Below are positions 1 through 10,572 of a stretch of 64,000 bases of DNA, in pieces (the stretch's first letter is position 1; every line of letters begins with the position of its first letter). Under the pieces are notes generated by a model, which worked only from the letters and a program-made list of their open reading frames with translations, was not told the origin of the DNA and searched no databases. The translations under genes and the position numbers were made by a program. Source of the DNA: Microbacterium sp. A20 (GTDB lineage: Bacteria; Actinomycetota; Actinomycetes; Actinomycetales; Microbacteriaceae); NCBI RefSeq assembly GCF_004794515.1, contig NZ_SSDF01000080.1, positions 62,001 to 126,000 of the forward strand, given 5' to 3'.

Positions 1-1470
1 GCGCTCGGCGCCGTCGCCACGCTCGCCCTCGTGGCCGGCTGCGCGTCGGGCACGACCGACGACGCCCCGAGCGAAGACGCCACCATCTTCATCGGTTCGC
101 TGTACGAGCCCACCAACCTGAGCAACACCCAGGGCGGCGGCCAGGGTGTGACCGAGGCGCTGACCGGAAACGTCTACGAGGGCCTGTACCGGTTGACGGA
201 CGACGGCGAGGTCGAGCCCCTCCTCGCCGAAGACGCCCAGGTGTCCGAAGACGGCCTGACCTACACGATCACTCTGCGCGACGACGTGACCTTCCACTCG
301 GGCGACCCGCTCACCTCCGCCGACGTGAAGTCGAGCGTCGAGGCCGTCACCGCCGAGGACTCGGTCTCCGCGCGCAAGTCGAGCTTCGGAGTGATCTCCG
401 ACATCGCCACGCCGGACGACACCACGGTCGTGTTCACGCTGTCGCAGCGGTCGATCTCGTTCCTCTACAACCTCAGCTACGTGTGGATCGTCAACGACGA
501 GGCCGGCGACATCACCAGCACTGAAGACGGCACCGGCCCGTACACGCTCGACGAGTGGAAGAAGGGCTCGACCCTCACCCTCGAGCGCTGGGACGACTAC
601 TGGGGCGAGCCCGCCAAGAACGGCGAGGTCGTCTACACGTACTTCACCGACGCGACGGCGGAGAACAACGCCCTCCTCACGGGGGAGATCGACGTGATCA
701 CGAGCGTGCAGAGCCCCGACTCCCTCTCGCAGTTCGACTCCGACGACTACGTCGTGAGCGAGGGCACCTCGACCACGAAGGAGCTGCTCGCGTTCAACGA
801 CCGCGTCGCCCCCTTCGACAACGCGCTCGTGCGCAAGGCGATCTACTCGGCGGTCGACACCCAGAAGCTCCTCGAGTCCATCTGGGGCGACTACGGCACG
901 CTCATCGGCTCGATGGTTCCGCCGACCGACCCCTGGTACGAGGACCTCACGAAGGTGAACCCGTACGACGTCGAGCTGTCGAAGGACCTGCTCGCGCAGG
1001 CCGGCTACGCCGACGGGTTCACGTTCACGCTCGACACCCCGAGCTACGACCCGCACCCCGCCGTCGCGGAGTTCCTGCAGTCGCAGCTCGCCGAGGTCGG
1101 CATCACGGTCGAGATCAACACGATCAGCGCCGACGAGTGGTACACGAAGGTCTTCAAGGAGCAGGACTTCGAGGCCACCCTCCAGGAGCACGTGAACGAC
1201 CGTGACGTGGTCTGGTACGGCAACCCCGACTTCTACTGGGGCTACGACGACGCCGACGTGCAGAAGTGGGTCGCCGACGCCGAACAGGCCACCACGACCG
1301 ACGAGCAGACCGCCCTGCTGAAGCAGGTCAACGAGAAGATCGCCGAGGACGCGGCGAGCGTATGGTTGTACCTCTACCCGCAGATCGTGGTCGCCTCGAG
1401 CGACCTCAGCGGATACCCGGTCAACGGCCTGAACTCCCAGTTCTTCGCCTACGACATCGTCAAGTCCTGA
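1..1470 (+). CDS. ABC transporter substrate-binding lipoprotein, peptide/nickel family (5' truncated)
   Basis: Extracellular solute receptor of family 5 (SBP_bac_5) feeding the permeases that follow. The frame is open from base 1 and encodes the end of a lipoprotein signal peptide with the lipobox LVAGC (Cys codon at 40-42), so the true start lies just outside the window and the GTG at 31 is not the start. The body has family features: EPLLAEDAQVSEDGLTYTITLR near the N-terminus, and DVTFHSGDPLTSADV, where oligopeptide-binding proteins carry their signature. It ends about 53 bp before the first permease, after a strong hairpin. The substrate (oligopeptide, nickel chelate or similar) cannot be read from sequence. 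Family assignment is firm; specificity is open. Confidence 0.9.
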   Translation, partial: ALGAVATLALVAGCASGTTDDAPSEDATIFIGSLYEPTNLSNTQGGGQGVTEALTGNVYEGLYRLTDDGEVEPLLAEDAQVSEDGLTYTITLRDDVTFHSGDPLTSADVKSSVEAVTAEDSVSARKSSFGVISDIATPDDTTVVFTLSQRSISFLYNLSYVWIVNDEAGDITSTEDGTGPYTLDEWKKGSTLTLERWDDYWGEPAKNGEVVYTYFTDATAENNALLTGEIDVITSVQSPDSLSQFDSDDYVVSEGTSTTKELLAFNDRVAPFDNALVRKAIYSAVDTQKLLESIWGDYGTLIGSMVPPTDPWYEDLTKVNPYDVELSKDLLAQAGYADGFTFTLDTPSYDPHPAVAEFLQSQLAEVGITVEINTISADEWYTKVFKEQDFEATLQEHVNDRDVVWYGNPDFYWGYDDADVQKWVADAEQATTTDEQTALLKQVNEKIAEDAASVWLYLYPQIVVASSDLSGYPVNGLNSQFFAYDIVKS

Positions 1471-1475
1471 CGCGC

Positions 1476-1506
1476 GAGGGGGATGCCGCGCGTCGGCATC
1501 CCCCTC
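1476..1506 (+). terminator. 13-bp perfect hairpin between binding protein and permease genes
   Basis: GAGGGGGATGCCG (1476-1488) pairs perfectly with CGGCATCCCCCTC (1494-1506) around a 5-nt loop. No T-run follows, so it is better read as an attenuator or 3'-end stabiliser that keeps the binding protein in excess over the membrane components than as a complete terminator. The role is inferred from position. Confidence 0.6.
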
Positions 1507-1522
1507 GTCATCCTGAACAGTC

Positions 1523-2485
1523 ATGCTCGCTTACCTGATCCGCCGTCTCGCCTTCCTCGTGGTGTCGCTCGTCGTCGCGATGATCGCGATCTTCGTGCTG
1601 CTGCGGCTGCTGCCCGGCGACCCGGCGAACGCCCTGCTCTCGGTGAATGCGACCCCCGAGCAGATCGCCGCCGCCCGCGCGCAGGTCGGCTCCGACCAGC
1701 CGCTGCTGCAGCAGTTCACGACCTGGGCGGGGCAGCTGCTCCGCTTCGACCTCGGCGAGTCGTTCCTGAGCTCGCGCCCGGTCGGACCCGACATCGCCGA
1801 CCGCCTCGCCGTGACGCTTCCGCTCACGCTCATCGCGTTCACGATCGCCCTCCTGGTCTCCCTCGTGATCGGCATCACCGCCGCCGTGAAGTCCGACCGC
1901 TGGTACGGCATAGCCCTCTCCGGCTTCGCGCAGCTCGGCGTCGCCGTCCCGGTGTTCTGGGTCGGCGTCGTGCTCGTCTGGGTGTTCGCGCTCGGGCTCG
2001 GCGCACTGCCCTCCGGGGGCTTCCCGCGTGACGACTGGGAGGACCCCGCCGACGCGCTGCGATCGCTCGCCCTGCCGATCATCACGATCGTGATCGTCAT
2101 GAGCGCCTCCCTCAGCCGTTACGTGCGCTCCGCCACGCTCGACGTGCTCGGCAGCGACTATCTGCGCACCGCTCGCGCCGGAGGCTCCGGCGTGGGTGAG
2201 GCGCTGCTGCGTCATGGTGTGCGCAACGGCGCGGTGCCGGTCGTCGCGGTCCTCGGCATCGAGCTGTCGACGACCCTGCTCGGCGCGGTCGTCGTCGAGA
2301 GCGTGTTCACCCTCCCCGGTCTCGGCAGCCTGCTGCTGTCGGCGATCGAGCAGCACGACTTCCAGGTCATCCAGGGCGTTCTCGTCGTCAGCACCCTCTT
2401 CGTGCTGCTCGTCGGATTCGCCGCCGATATCGTGCAGCGACTGATCGATCCGCGCCTGCGCACGAGCGTCTCGGGGAACCGATGA
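1523..2485 (+). CDS. ABC transporter permease, DppB/NikB type
   Basis: First membrane subunit of the peptide/nickel-class importer (320 aa). It begins with the usual short N-terminal membrane segment and PGDPAN motif of this family, followed by a binding-protein-dependent transport domain with about six membrane helices. The EAA-type cytoplasmic loop reads YLRTARAGGSGVGEALLRHG, and the C-terminus is VDPRL-like (IDPRLRT). The ATG is placed by length and by the conserved N-terminus. The next gene overlaps its stop by 4 nt (ATGA), indicating translational coupling. Confidence 0.9.
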   Translation: MLAYLIRRLAFLVVSLVVAMIAIFVLLRLLPGDPANALLSVNATPEQIAAARAQVGSDQPLLQQFTTWAGQLLRFDLGESFLSSRPVGPDIADRLAVTLPLTLIAFTIALLVSLVIGITAAVKSDRWYGIALSGFAQLGVAVPVFWVGVVLVWVFALGLGALPSGGFPRDDWEDPADALRSLALPIITIVIVMSASLSRYVRSATLDVLGSDYLRTARAGGSGVGEALLRHGVRNGAVPVVAVLGIELSTTLLGAVVVESVFTLPGLGSLLLSAIEQHDFQVIQGVLVVSTLFVLLVGFAADIVQRLIDPRLRTSVSGNR

Positions 2486-3342
2486 GCCGCGTCGCCGAAC
2501 AGCTGATCACCGGATCCGTGCCCGCGCGGAGGCGCCCGAAGGCGACGCTGCTCATCGGGATCGTGCTCACCGGCGTCATCGTGCTGATCGCTCTGGTCTC
2601 CCTGTTCTGGCTCCCGTATCCGCTCGCCGACACCAGCGGCAGCCGCCTGGAGGGCCCGAGCGCCCTGCACCTGCTCGGCACCGATCGACTCGGCCGCGAC
2701 CTGCTCTCGCAGCTGATGTGGGGCGCGCGGATCGCCCTCATCGTCGGAACCTGCTCAGTCGCGATCGCCGCCGTCCTCGGCACGATCGTCGGACTCCTCG
2801 CTGCGTTCGCGCGGCCCTGGGTCGATGACACGCTCTCAGCCGGACTCGACGTCGTGATCGCGTTCCCCGTGCTGTTGCTCGCGATGCTCGTGGTCGCCGT
2901 CCAGGGGGCCTCGCTGTGGTCGGCGGTGCTCGCGATCGGGCTGGCGATGTCGGCGGTGGTCGCGCGGCTCACCCGCATCCTCGCGCGTCGCGTGCTGCAG
3001 GAGCAGTTCGTCACGGCCGCCCGCACCAGCGGCACCGGCGTGCTCGGCATCGTGTTCCAGCATGTGCTGCCGAACATCGCGCCGACGCTCGCCGTGAGCC
3101 TCGCGCTGCAGTTCGGCGCCGCCGTGCTCGCCGAGGCGAGCCTGTCGTACCTGGGCCTCGGCGCACCGCCGCCCAACGCGTCGTGGGGACGGATGCTGCA
3201 GGAGGCGCAGGGCACCGTGCTCACGGCCCCCGTCGGCGCCATCGCTCCCGGTGTCGCGATCATCGCGCTCGTGCTCGGCGTGAACTTCCTCGCCGACGGA
3301 CTGCGCGACCTCGCCGACCCGACCCGCAGGAGGAGCCGATGA
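2482..3342 (+). CDS. ABC transporter permease, DppC/NikC type
   Basis: Second membrane subunit (286 aa). An N-terminal helix is followed by the family signature LLGTDRLGRDLLSQLMWGAR, typical of DppC/OppC proteins just before the transport domain. The EAA loop reads FVTAARTSGTGVLGIVFQHV, and the conserved EASLSYLGLGAPPP segment follows. It starts in an ATGA overlap with the DppB-type gene and ends in another with the first ATPase gene, so all four downstream transporter genes are tightly coupled. Confidence 0.9.
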   Translation: MSRVAEQLITGSVPARRRPKATLLIGIVLTGVIVLIALVSLFWLPYPLADTSGSRLEGPSALHLLGTDRLGRDLLSQLMWGARIALIVGTCSVAIAAVLGTIVGLLAAFARPWVDDTLSAGLDVVIAFPVLLLAMLVVAVQGASLWSAVLAIGLAMSAVVARLTRILARRVLQEQFVTAARTSGTGVLGIVFQHVLPNIAPTLAVSLALQFGAAVLAEASLSYLGLGAPPPNASWGRMLQEAQGTVLTAPVGAIAPGVAIIALVLGVNFLADGLRDLADPTRRRSR

Positions 3343-4136
3343 GCCTTCTCGACGTCGCCGGCCTCACGGTGCGCTCGGCATCCGGTGTGCTGGTGCGAGA
3401 CGTGTCGTTCTCGCTGGAGCCCGGCGAGCGCCTGGGCCTGATCGGCGAGTCCGGCTCCGGCAAGTCGCTCACCTCGCTCGCGGTCACCGGGCTGCTGCCG
3501 GACGCCCTCGTCGCGTCGGGCTCGGTGCTGCTCAGCGGGCATCAGGTCGTCGGCGCTCGGGATGCCGATCTTCGGCCGTTGCGCGGACCCGTCGCGCAGA
3601 TCGTGTTCCAGGAGCCGCTGACCGCGCTCGACCCGCTGATGCGGGTGGGCCGGCAGGTCGCCGAGCCGCTGCGCCGGCATCGCGGCCTGCGGGGTGCCGA
3701 ACTGCGCGCGGCTGTCGCGGGGGCGCTCGAGGAGGTCGCCCTCACCGATCCCCGCATCGCCCGCGCCTACCCGCACGAGCTGTCGGGTGGTCAGCGTCAG
3801 CGGGTGGCGATCGCGATCGCCCTCGCCGCCGAACCGCAGCTGCTCATCGCCGACGAGCCGACCACGGCGCTCGACGTGACGGTGCAGGACGGTGTGCTCG
3901 CGCTGCTGGAGCGGCTGATCGCCGAACGGGGCATGGCTCTGCTGTTCATCAGCCACGACCTGGCCGTGGTCTCGCGCATGGTCGATCGCATCGTGGTGCT
4001 GCGCGACGGAAGTGTCGTCGAGGCCGGGCCGGTGGCACAGGTGCTGAGGGAGCCCGCCGAGCCGTACACACGGATGCTGGTCGACAGCGCCCGTGCTCTC
4101 GACGAGTACCTCGACGCCGAGGAGGACATGCGATGA
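3339..4136 (+). CDS. ABC transporter ATP-binding protein, DppD/NikD type
   Basis: ATPase of the importer (265 aa). Walker A is GESGSGKS, the ABC signature LSGGQRQR, Walker B LLIADEPT and the switch His lies in FISHDL. The start is the ATG in the ATGA overlap with the upstream permease stop, preceded by AGGAG; upstream in-frame starts would only read through the permease gene. At 265 aa it lacks the long C-terminal oligopeptide-transporter extension of DppD/OppD, so it resembles NikD-sized proteins. That leaves nickel or small-chelate transport as an alternative to peptide transport. Confidence 0.88.
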   Translation: MSLLDVAGLTVRSASGVLVRDVSFSLEPGERLGLIGESGSGKSLTSLAVTGLLPDALVASGSVLLSGHQVVGARDADLRPLRGPVAQIVFQEPLTALDPLMRVGRQVAEPLRRHRGLRGAELRAAVAGALEEVALTDPRIARAYPHELSGGQRQRVAIAIALAAEPQLLIADEPTTALDVTVQDGVLALLERLIAERGMALLFISHDLAVVSRMVDRIVVLRDGSVVEAGPVAQVLREPAEPYTRMLVDSARALDEYLDAEEDMR

Positions 4137-4888
4137 CGATCCTCGAACTGCGGGGCGCCGGCTTCGCGTATGGCTCCCACCGGGTGCTGGACGATGTGTC
4201 GCTGAGCCTCTCCGACGGCGACTCGCTCGGTCTCGTGGGCGAGTCGGGTGCGGGCAAGTCGACGATCCTGCGGCTGATGCTCGGGCTCGCCGCACCGCGT
4301 CATGGCCAGGTGCTGTTCGACGGCGCATCCCTGACGCTGCGCGACCGCGCCCAGATGCGGCGGTTCCGGGCGAGCGTGCAGCCCGTCTTCCAGGACCCCT
4401 ACTCGTCACTCGACCCCCGGCAGCGCATCGACCGGATCATCGGCGAACCGCTCCGCTCACTGGGACTGGCATCCGGTGCCGACGCCCAGCGCCGCATCGC
4501 GGAAGCCCTCGATTCGGTCGGCCTTCCCGCCGACACCGCGCGCCGGTACCCGCATGAGTTCTCCGGCGGACAGCGTCAGCGCATCGCGATCGCGCGGGCC
4601 GTGGTGTCGCGCCCCCGAGTGCTCCTGGCCGATGAGCCGGTCAGCGCTCTCGATGTCACGACGCGGGTGCAGGTGCTCGAGCTGCTCGACCGACTGCGCC
4701 GCGAGAACGGCCTGTCGCTCGTGATGGTGTCGCACGACCTGACCGCGATCGCCGCAGCATGCGACCGCACGGTCGTGCTGCAGAACGGCCGCGTCGTCGA
4801 ACAGGGCGCGACGGCGGATGTGCTGCACGATCCCCAGGACTCGTACACCCGGGCGCTCGTCGACGCGGTTCCACGACTGCCGCGCTGA
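4133..4888 (+). CDS. ABC transporter ATP-binding protein, DppF/NikE type
   Basis: Second ATPase (251 aa), overlapping the first by 4 nt. Walker A is GESGAGKS, the Q-loop is in VFQDPYSSLDPR, the signature is FSGGQRQR, Walker B is VLLADEPVSALD and the switch His is in VSHDL. The DPYSSLDPR segment is characteristic of the F-type subunit of dipeptide/oligopeptide importers. Like its partner it is short and lacks a C-terminal extension. It is the last gene of the transporter operon; no clear terminator follows. Confidence 0.88.
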   Translation: MTILELRGAGFAYGSHRVLDDVSLSLSDGDSLGLVGESGAGKSTILRLMLGLAAPRHGQVLFDGASLTLRDRAQMRRFRASVQPVFQDPYSSLDPRQRIDRIIGEPLRSLGLASGADAQRRIAEALDSVGLPADTARRYPHEFSGGQRQRIAIARAVVSRPRVLLADEPVSALDVTTRVQVLELLDRLRRENGLSLVMVSHDLTAIAAACDRTVVLQNGRVVEQGATADVLHDPQDSYTRALVDAVPRLPR

Positions 4889-5047
4889 TCGTCGCCCGGC
4901 TCAGGCGAAGGCAGGGTGGAGCCGCGGGTCCGCGGCTACCTGCATCAGGAATCGTATTCCGATGTTTCGTCCACTACCTCTCGCTCGACGATTCATCTCC
5001 GGGCGTGCCGGGAATACGGTGTCGGAGTGGCCGGGCCGATCTCTCAC

Positions 5048-5740
5048 ATGTTCTACGCAGACGACTCCGGAAACCTCGAGGAGGGATGGATCGTCTACGG
5101 CTGGGTCGAGCTCGCGGTCGAGGACTGGGATGCGGTGCTCACTCACTGGCTCACGTTTCGGAAGCGGCTTGTCGCAGACTACGGAATTCCGACCGCACAG
5201 GAATTGCACATGACGGCGCTCGTCAACGGACGCGGCCACGTCTCGACGGCGCCGCCCTCTCGTTTCGTCAGGGGAGGGGAAACTCTCTGGAAGCCTCTCG
5301 GACGCGAAGTGGCGGTGCGCTGTCTCGAAGCCGTACGGGAGTGCCCGCACATCGAGATCGGAGTGTGCTTCAGAAGGTCCTCTCTCCGGAACAAGAAGAT
5401 CAACCGCGACCGTGAAGCGGTCTACTCGTCGCTCGTCGCTCTCTGGGATTCCCAACTACGCAGGTCCCGCGAATACGGGATAGTCGGAATGGATGGGGAT
5501 GGCTCCGATCCCATCTACTACAGCGCGCACCGGGCGCTGAGCCTTTCCACACGTCGGATCATCGAGGATCCGATGTTCCACAGCTCGCGGCGATCTCAAT
5601 GGACTCAGATCGCGGACATCGTGGCCTGGTCGGGGTTCACCCATCTGAACCCTCATGCGGGCAACGAGTTTGCGTGGACCTGGTACGACCACTACCTCAG
5701 GGACTTGAATCCGCTCGGGGATCCGATCGAACTGGCCTGA
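5048..5740 (+). CDS. DUF3800 family protein
   Basis: About 230 aa. The N-terminus FYADDSGN and the C-terminal QIADIVAW are the two conserved acidic blocks of DUF3800, a family with an RNase H-like fold found patchily in bacteria, often near mobile or defence genes. Biochemical function is unknown. The ATG at 5048 puts the strand carrying the first Asp pair at the N-terminus; an in-frame GTG at 5027 is an alternative, and the frame stays open to 4916. Flanking DNA looks less GC-rich than its neighbours by eye. It stands alone between the transporter operon and the convergent aldehyde dehydrogenase cluster. Confidence 0.75.
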   Translation: MFYADDSGNLEEGWIVYGWVELAVEDWDAVLTHWLTFRKRLVADYGIPTAQELHMTALVNGRGHVSTAPPSRFVRGGETLWKPLGREVAVRCLEAVRECPHIEIGVCFRRSSLRNKKINRDREAVYSSLVALWDSQLRRSREYGIVGMDGDGSDPIYYSAHRALSLSTRRIIEDPMFHSSRRSQWTQIADIVAWSGFTHLNPHAGNEFAWTWYDHYLRDLNPLGDPIELA

Positions 5741-5848
5741 CAAACAGCAAGACCCGCTTATCCACGAGAGTGGGGCGGGCCTGCATCTACATTCTACGCA
5801 GCCTGAGCGTCGCTCGTCGGCTCAGCCAGCTTGCATTCCGGAACACGT

Positions 5849-5866
5849 GGCCTCAAGCTTCAGGCC
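5849..5866 (-). terminator. Candidate hairpin after the DUF779 gene
   Basis: GGCCT (5849-5853) and AGGCC (5862-5866) form a short inverted repeat with AAGCTT in the middle, about 10 bp beyond the DUF779 stop. Weak stem and no U-tract; tentative. Confidence 0.3.
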
Positions 5867-5875
5867 ATACGTCCC

Positions 5876-6277
5876 TCAGGCCCCCGAGGATGCCACCCTG
5901 AAGTACGCCAGCTCCGCATCGTTCAGCATCCGGGAGCGGATCAGGAACCGCATCCCGGTCGGTCCCTCGACCGAGAAGCCGGCGCCCCGCCCGGGCACGA
6001 CGTCGATCGTGAGGTGCGTGTACTTCCAGTACTCGAACTGCGACTCCGACATGTAGACCTCGACGGGCGCTTCCAGCCCGACGTCGAGTCGCCCGAGCAG
6101 CACGTCGCCCGGGCCGGTGAGGTACATGCCGATCGGGAAGCACATGGGTGCGGACCCGTCGCAGCATCCACCCGACTGGTGGAACATGAGCGGACCGTGT
6201 TGCAGGGTGAGATCACGGACGAGGGATGCCGCGGCATCCGTCACGTCCACTCGCTGATACGTGCCGATGCTGACCAT
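5876..6277 (-). CDS. DUF779 domain-containing protein
   Basis: 133 aa protein of the DUF779 family, which is encoded next to NAD-dependent aldehyde dehydrogenases in many actinobacteria and proteobacteria. The conserved Cys-rich block HQSGGCCDGS followed by MCFP is present, suggesting metal binding, but no activity is established. The ATG follows a weak GGTCGGG. It lies 65 bp after the aldehyde dehydrogenase on the same strand, with a GC hairpin between, and is the last gene of the cluster. A role in aldehyde dehydrogenase function or aldehyde tolerance is inference from context. Confidence 0.85.
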   Translation of the reverse strand: MVSIGTYQRVDVTDAAASLVRDLTLQHGPLMFHQSGGCCDGSAPMCFPIGMYLTGPGDVLLGRLDVGLEAPVEVYMSESQFEYWKYTHLTIDVVPGRGAGFSVEGPTGMRFLIRSRMLNDAELAYFRVASSGA

Positions 6278-6302
6278 GATCCCGACCTTTCGTGCGGATG
6301 GT

Positions 6303-6330
6303 CCGGGCGGACGCCGAAGCGCCCGCCCGG
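6303..6330 (-). terminator. GC hairpin between aldehyde dehydrogenase and DUF779 genes
   Basis: CCGGGCGG (6303-6310) pairs with CCGCCCGG (6323-6330), with an additional CGC/GCG pair inside. No U-tract, so partial attenuation or mRNA stabilisation is more likely than full termination. Confidence 0.4.
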
Positions 6331-6342
6331 AGAGGCCCGAAC

Positions 6343-7893
<1,551 letters not shown>

Positions 7894-7958
7894 GGGGGTC
7901 TCCTTCGACGGAGCCGCGCTTCGGTTCGCGGCTGTGCTCCGAAGGTAGGTCGTGCGAG

Positions 7959-7993
7959 GTTGCACCCGGATGCGCAACGTTGCAATATATTGC
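7959..7993 (-). promoter_or_regulatory. Multi-half-site GTTGC/GCAAC operator candidate before the aldehyde dehydrogenase
   Basis: GTTGC at 7959-7963, the palindrome GCAACGTTGC at 7974-7983 and the palindrome GCAATATATTGC at 7982-7993 sit between the epoxide hydrolase stop and the aldehyde dehydrogenase RBS. Repeated inverted half-sites in one short gap are typical of an activator-binding region. The GAF-domain regulator two genes upstream is the obvious candidate; that link is inference. Confidence 0.6.
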
Positions 7994-7994
7994 G

Positions 7995-9110
7995 TCACTC
8001 ACGGAGGGCGGCGGCGAAGGCCCGAAAGCGCTCGGCCATGGCCTCCGGAGCTTCTGCCACGGTGAAGTGCCCGCCGCGATCGAGCCGCTCGAAGACACGC
8101 AGGTCCGTGTAGAAGCTCCGGGCGAGCGGCTCGGGGTAGTCGTGCTCGTGACGCTGCACGTACACGGCGGCAGGAACGTCGACCGGCGGGATCGCATCCG
8201 GGGTGTCGGCCCCCTCGTAGTAGGGGCGGAAAGAGGTCGCGATGCTCTGCGTGACCCAGTAGATCATCGCCTCGGTGAGGATGCGATCGCGCGAGATGAC
8301 CGCCTCGACGGATGCAGGATCGTCGCTCGGGGTGTCCGACCACTCGGCCAGCTTCTCGGCGATCCAGGCGAGGAGCCCGGCCGGAGAGTCGTTGAGAGCG
8401 GTGGCGAGTGTGTCGGGGCGTGCCCACTGCACATGCCCGTACGATCCGTTCGGGCCGTGCTCGGCCTCGAGCCGCGCGAAGAACGCCCGGACATCCGGGT
8501 CGTCCGATGCCTCACGCTCGGCGGGCGTGCCGAAGTGGGCATGTGTCGCAACGATGCCGGCGACCTGGCTCGGATACGCGCCGGCGATGAGGTCGCTGAC
8601 ATTGGCCGTGACGTCTTCGCCGTAGGTGATGTAGCTCTCGTAGCCGAGCACTTCGGTCATGAGCCGGTGCATGGTCTCGGCGATCCGCCGCTCGCTCATC
8701 GGTCCGTCTGCGTACGCCTGCGAGAAAGCGAATCCCGGGAGGCTTGCGACGACGACGTCGAAGTCGGGCAGCATCGTCGTGATGTCCAGCTGCAGGGCGA
8801 AGGTGTGCGGCCAGCCGTGCATGATCAGCAGCACCGGGGCATCGGCGCGCTCCGATCTCACGTGAGCGAAATGGATGTCGGTGCCGTCGACGTCGACCAG
8901 GAACTGCGGGAACCCGGCCAGCCACTCCTCGCGTGCTCTCCAGTCCCAATCGGCCCAGGTCTCCACCAGCTCCCGCAGCCACCGGGCATTCATCCCCGAT
9001 GGCATCCGCCTCGGAGAATCCTCGAGGATCCTGGTCTTTCGGAGTCGCGCTCGCAGGTCGTCGAGCACTTCGTCGGGGACGTGGAGTCGGAACGGCCGGA
9101 TCTCGGACAT
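7995..9110 (-). CDS. Epoxide hydrolase (alpha/beta-hydrolase with EHN N-terminal domain)
   Basis: 371 aa. Residues 1-100 match the epoxide hydrolase N-terminal domain ([17 protein letters not shown] start). An alpha/beta-hydrolase core follows with the oxyanion motif MHGWPHT (about 97-103), a nucleophile Asp at about 166 in YGEDVTAN where GGDWG is usual, and a C-terminal His in RGGHF. The nucleophile loop is therefore atypical but keeps Asp. The enzyme would open an epoxide to a diol. The start is the ATG at 9110; AAGGAG lies about 11 bp upstream. It lies 55 bp after the regulator gene and before the aldehyde dehydrogenase, suggesting that the products are oxidised onward. Confidence 0.85.
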   Translation of the reverse strand: MSEIRPFRLHVPDEVLDDLRARLRKTRILEDSPRRMPSGMNARWLRELVETWADWDWRAREEWLAGFPQFLVDVDGTDIHFAHVRSERADAPVLLIMHGWPHTFALQLDITTMLPDFDVVVASLPGFAFSQAYADGPMSERRIAETMHRLMTEVLGYESYITYGEDVTANVSDLIAGAYPSQVAGIVATHAHFGTPAEREASDDPDVRAFFARLEAEHGPNGSYGHVQWARPDTLATALNDSPAGLLAWIAEKLAEWSDTPSDDPASVEAVISRDRILTEAMIYWVTQSIATSFRPYYEGADTPDAIPPVDVPAAVYVQRHEHDYPEPLARSFYTDLRVFERLDRGGHFTVAEAPEAMAERFRAFAAALRE

Positions 9111-9165
9111 GCGAGCACGGTACTCCTTGCCACCGACACGAGTGGCTTCCGTTGGAATCGAGCCC

Positions 9166-10497
9166 TCAGTCGGCGGCGAGGCGCTCGATGCGGGCGACCA
9201 CTCCCGCGCGCTTCGGCGATCGCGCCGGGAGCATCTCCAGGGCGAGGCGCAGCGCTTCGGCATCAGCCTGGCCCTCGGGGATCTCCGCGTAGGAGAGCAG
9301 CACGTCGAGGCTGGCCTCGGACAGCATCGCCTCGTGCAGCGCCGCCCGCACCGATTCGCGGAAGTCGTCGACTCCGGGCGACGTCGACTCGGGCAGCACC
9401 GGTCCCCGATAGGCGGTGAGCGCCACACGGTGAGCTCCGCGGTCGAGCAGGGAGAGCACATCGTGCGCATCCGTGTCGAGCGCGACGGGCAGTCGATACG
9501 GGCGCGACTCCGGCACCAGGTCCGGGGCCGTGCGCTCGAGCACCTTGCGCAGACGCACCATCTCCGGCCGCAGCGTATCGGGTGAGACGGAGGGGCCGTA
9601 GACGAGCTCGGACAGCCGCTCTGCGGAGAGGCCCTGACGATGCACGGCGAGCATCAGCAGAATGGCGGCGTGCCTCGCACTGAGCTCGATCACCGATTCG
9701 CCGTGCTCCGACTCCGTCTCCAGCCGAGCACGGTCGCGGCCGAGCACATGCAGCGTCGCGCGAGCGGTCACCGGAGTGCGCGGCTTCGAGGTGGTGGGCT
9801 TGCTCCGTGGCGCCTCGCTCCGTTCCCGCAGGCGCGCCACCATCAGCTCCGACTCCACGGCACGGGCGGTCGCGTCGACCAGCAGCCGAGCCTGCGGAGA
9901 GACGACATCCGAACCGCCGGTGATGTCGATCACACCCAGCACGCGCTTCGTCTCCGGGTCGCGCACCGGCGCGGCCGTGCAGGACCACGGATGCACGAGC
10001 CTGTTGTAGTGCTCGGCACCGCGGATCTGCACCGACTGTCCGAGTTCGAGGGCGGTTCCCGGTGCACTCGTGCCGACGGCATCCTCCGACCAGTTCGCTC
10101 CGGCGACGAAACCCATATCGTCGGTGAGCGTGCGGAGTCGATGATCGCCCTCGATCCAGAGCAGACGCCCGGCCTGGTCCCCCACCGCGATGATCACCCC
10201 CGTGTCCTCGGTGTCGCCGGGCAGCAGCAGTGCACGGATCATGTCCATGGCCGACGCGAGCGGGTGGGCGAGGCGATACTCGTCGAGCTCGTCGCTGACC
10301 AGTTCGAGTGGAGGAGCCGCCTCGGGCCCGACCCTGCGCCGCCACGACCGCTCCCACGACTCGCGGACCAGGGGCCGCACCTCCTGGAGACGCCGGTCGT
10401 CGAGGTTGCCGGCGAGGAGCTCCTCATGCGCACGCTCGATGAGCAGTCGCGATGTCGCCGGAAGCGACTCGCCGGGTACCTGCCACGGCGCAGACAC
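9166..10497 (-). CDS. GAF domain-containing transcriptional regulator (AcoR-like, no AAA domain)
   Basis: 443 aa. The N-terminal half resembles the GAF sensor region of acetoin/alcohol dehydrogenase regulators of the AcoR type: a RESWERSWRR segment, then ANWSEDAVGTSAPGTAL, HPWSCTAAPVRDP and a LGVIDITGG strand. There is no AAA+ sigma-54 ATPase segment. The C-terminal part (from about residue 240) looks like a winged-helix DNA-binding region. Such regulators are common beside actinobacterial exaC/DUF779 pairs. The GTG start follows CGGAGA. It is first in the minus-strand cluster and probably activates it in response to aldehyde or alcohol; the inducer is inference. Confidence 0.8.
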   Translation of the reverse strand: MSAPWQVPGESLPATSRLLIERAHEELLAGNLDDRRLQEVRPLVRESWERSWRRRVGPEAAPPLELVSDELDEYRLAHPLASAMDMIRALLLPGDTEDTGVIIAVGDQAGRLLWIEGDHRLRTLTDDMGFVAGANWSEDAVGTSAPGTALELGQSVQIRGAEHYNRLVHPWSCTAAPVRDPETKRVLGVIDITGGSDVVSPQARLLVDATARAVESELMVARLRERSEAPRSKPTTSKPRTPVTARATLHVLGRDRARLETESEHGESVIELSARHAAILLMLAVHRQGLSAERLSELVYGPSVSPDTLRPEMVRLRKVLERTAPDLVPESRPYRLPVALDTDAHDVLSLLDRGAHRVALTAYRGPVLPESTSPGVDDFRESVRAALHEAMLSEASLDVLLSYAEIPEGQADAEALRLALEMLPARSPKRAGVVARIERLAAD

Positions 10498-10572
10498 AGC
10501 GGTCTCCGATCGTCGAGAGCATGCGTTGCCTCAGTGTACGAGCCGCGCGTGCCCGAGGGAACACCTGCCCCG

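Noticed and set aside
2388..4409. Minus-strand open frame of about 673 codons opposite the ABC transporter genes
   Set aside because: Antisense to conserved permease and ATPase genes with all motifs intact.
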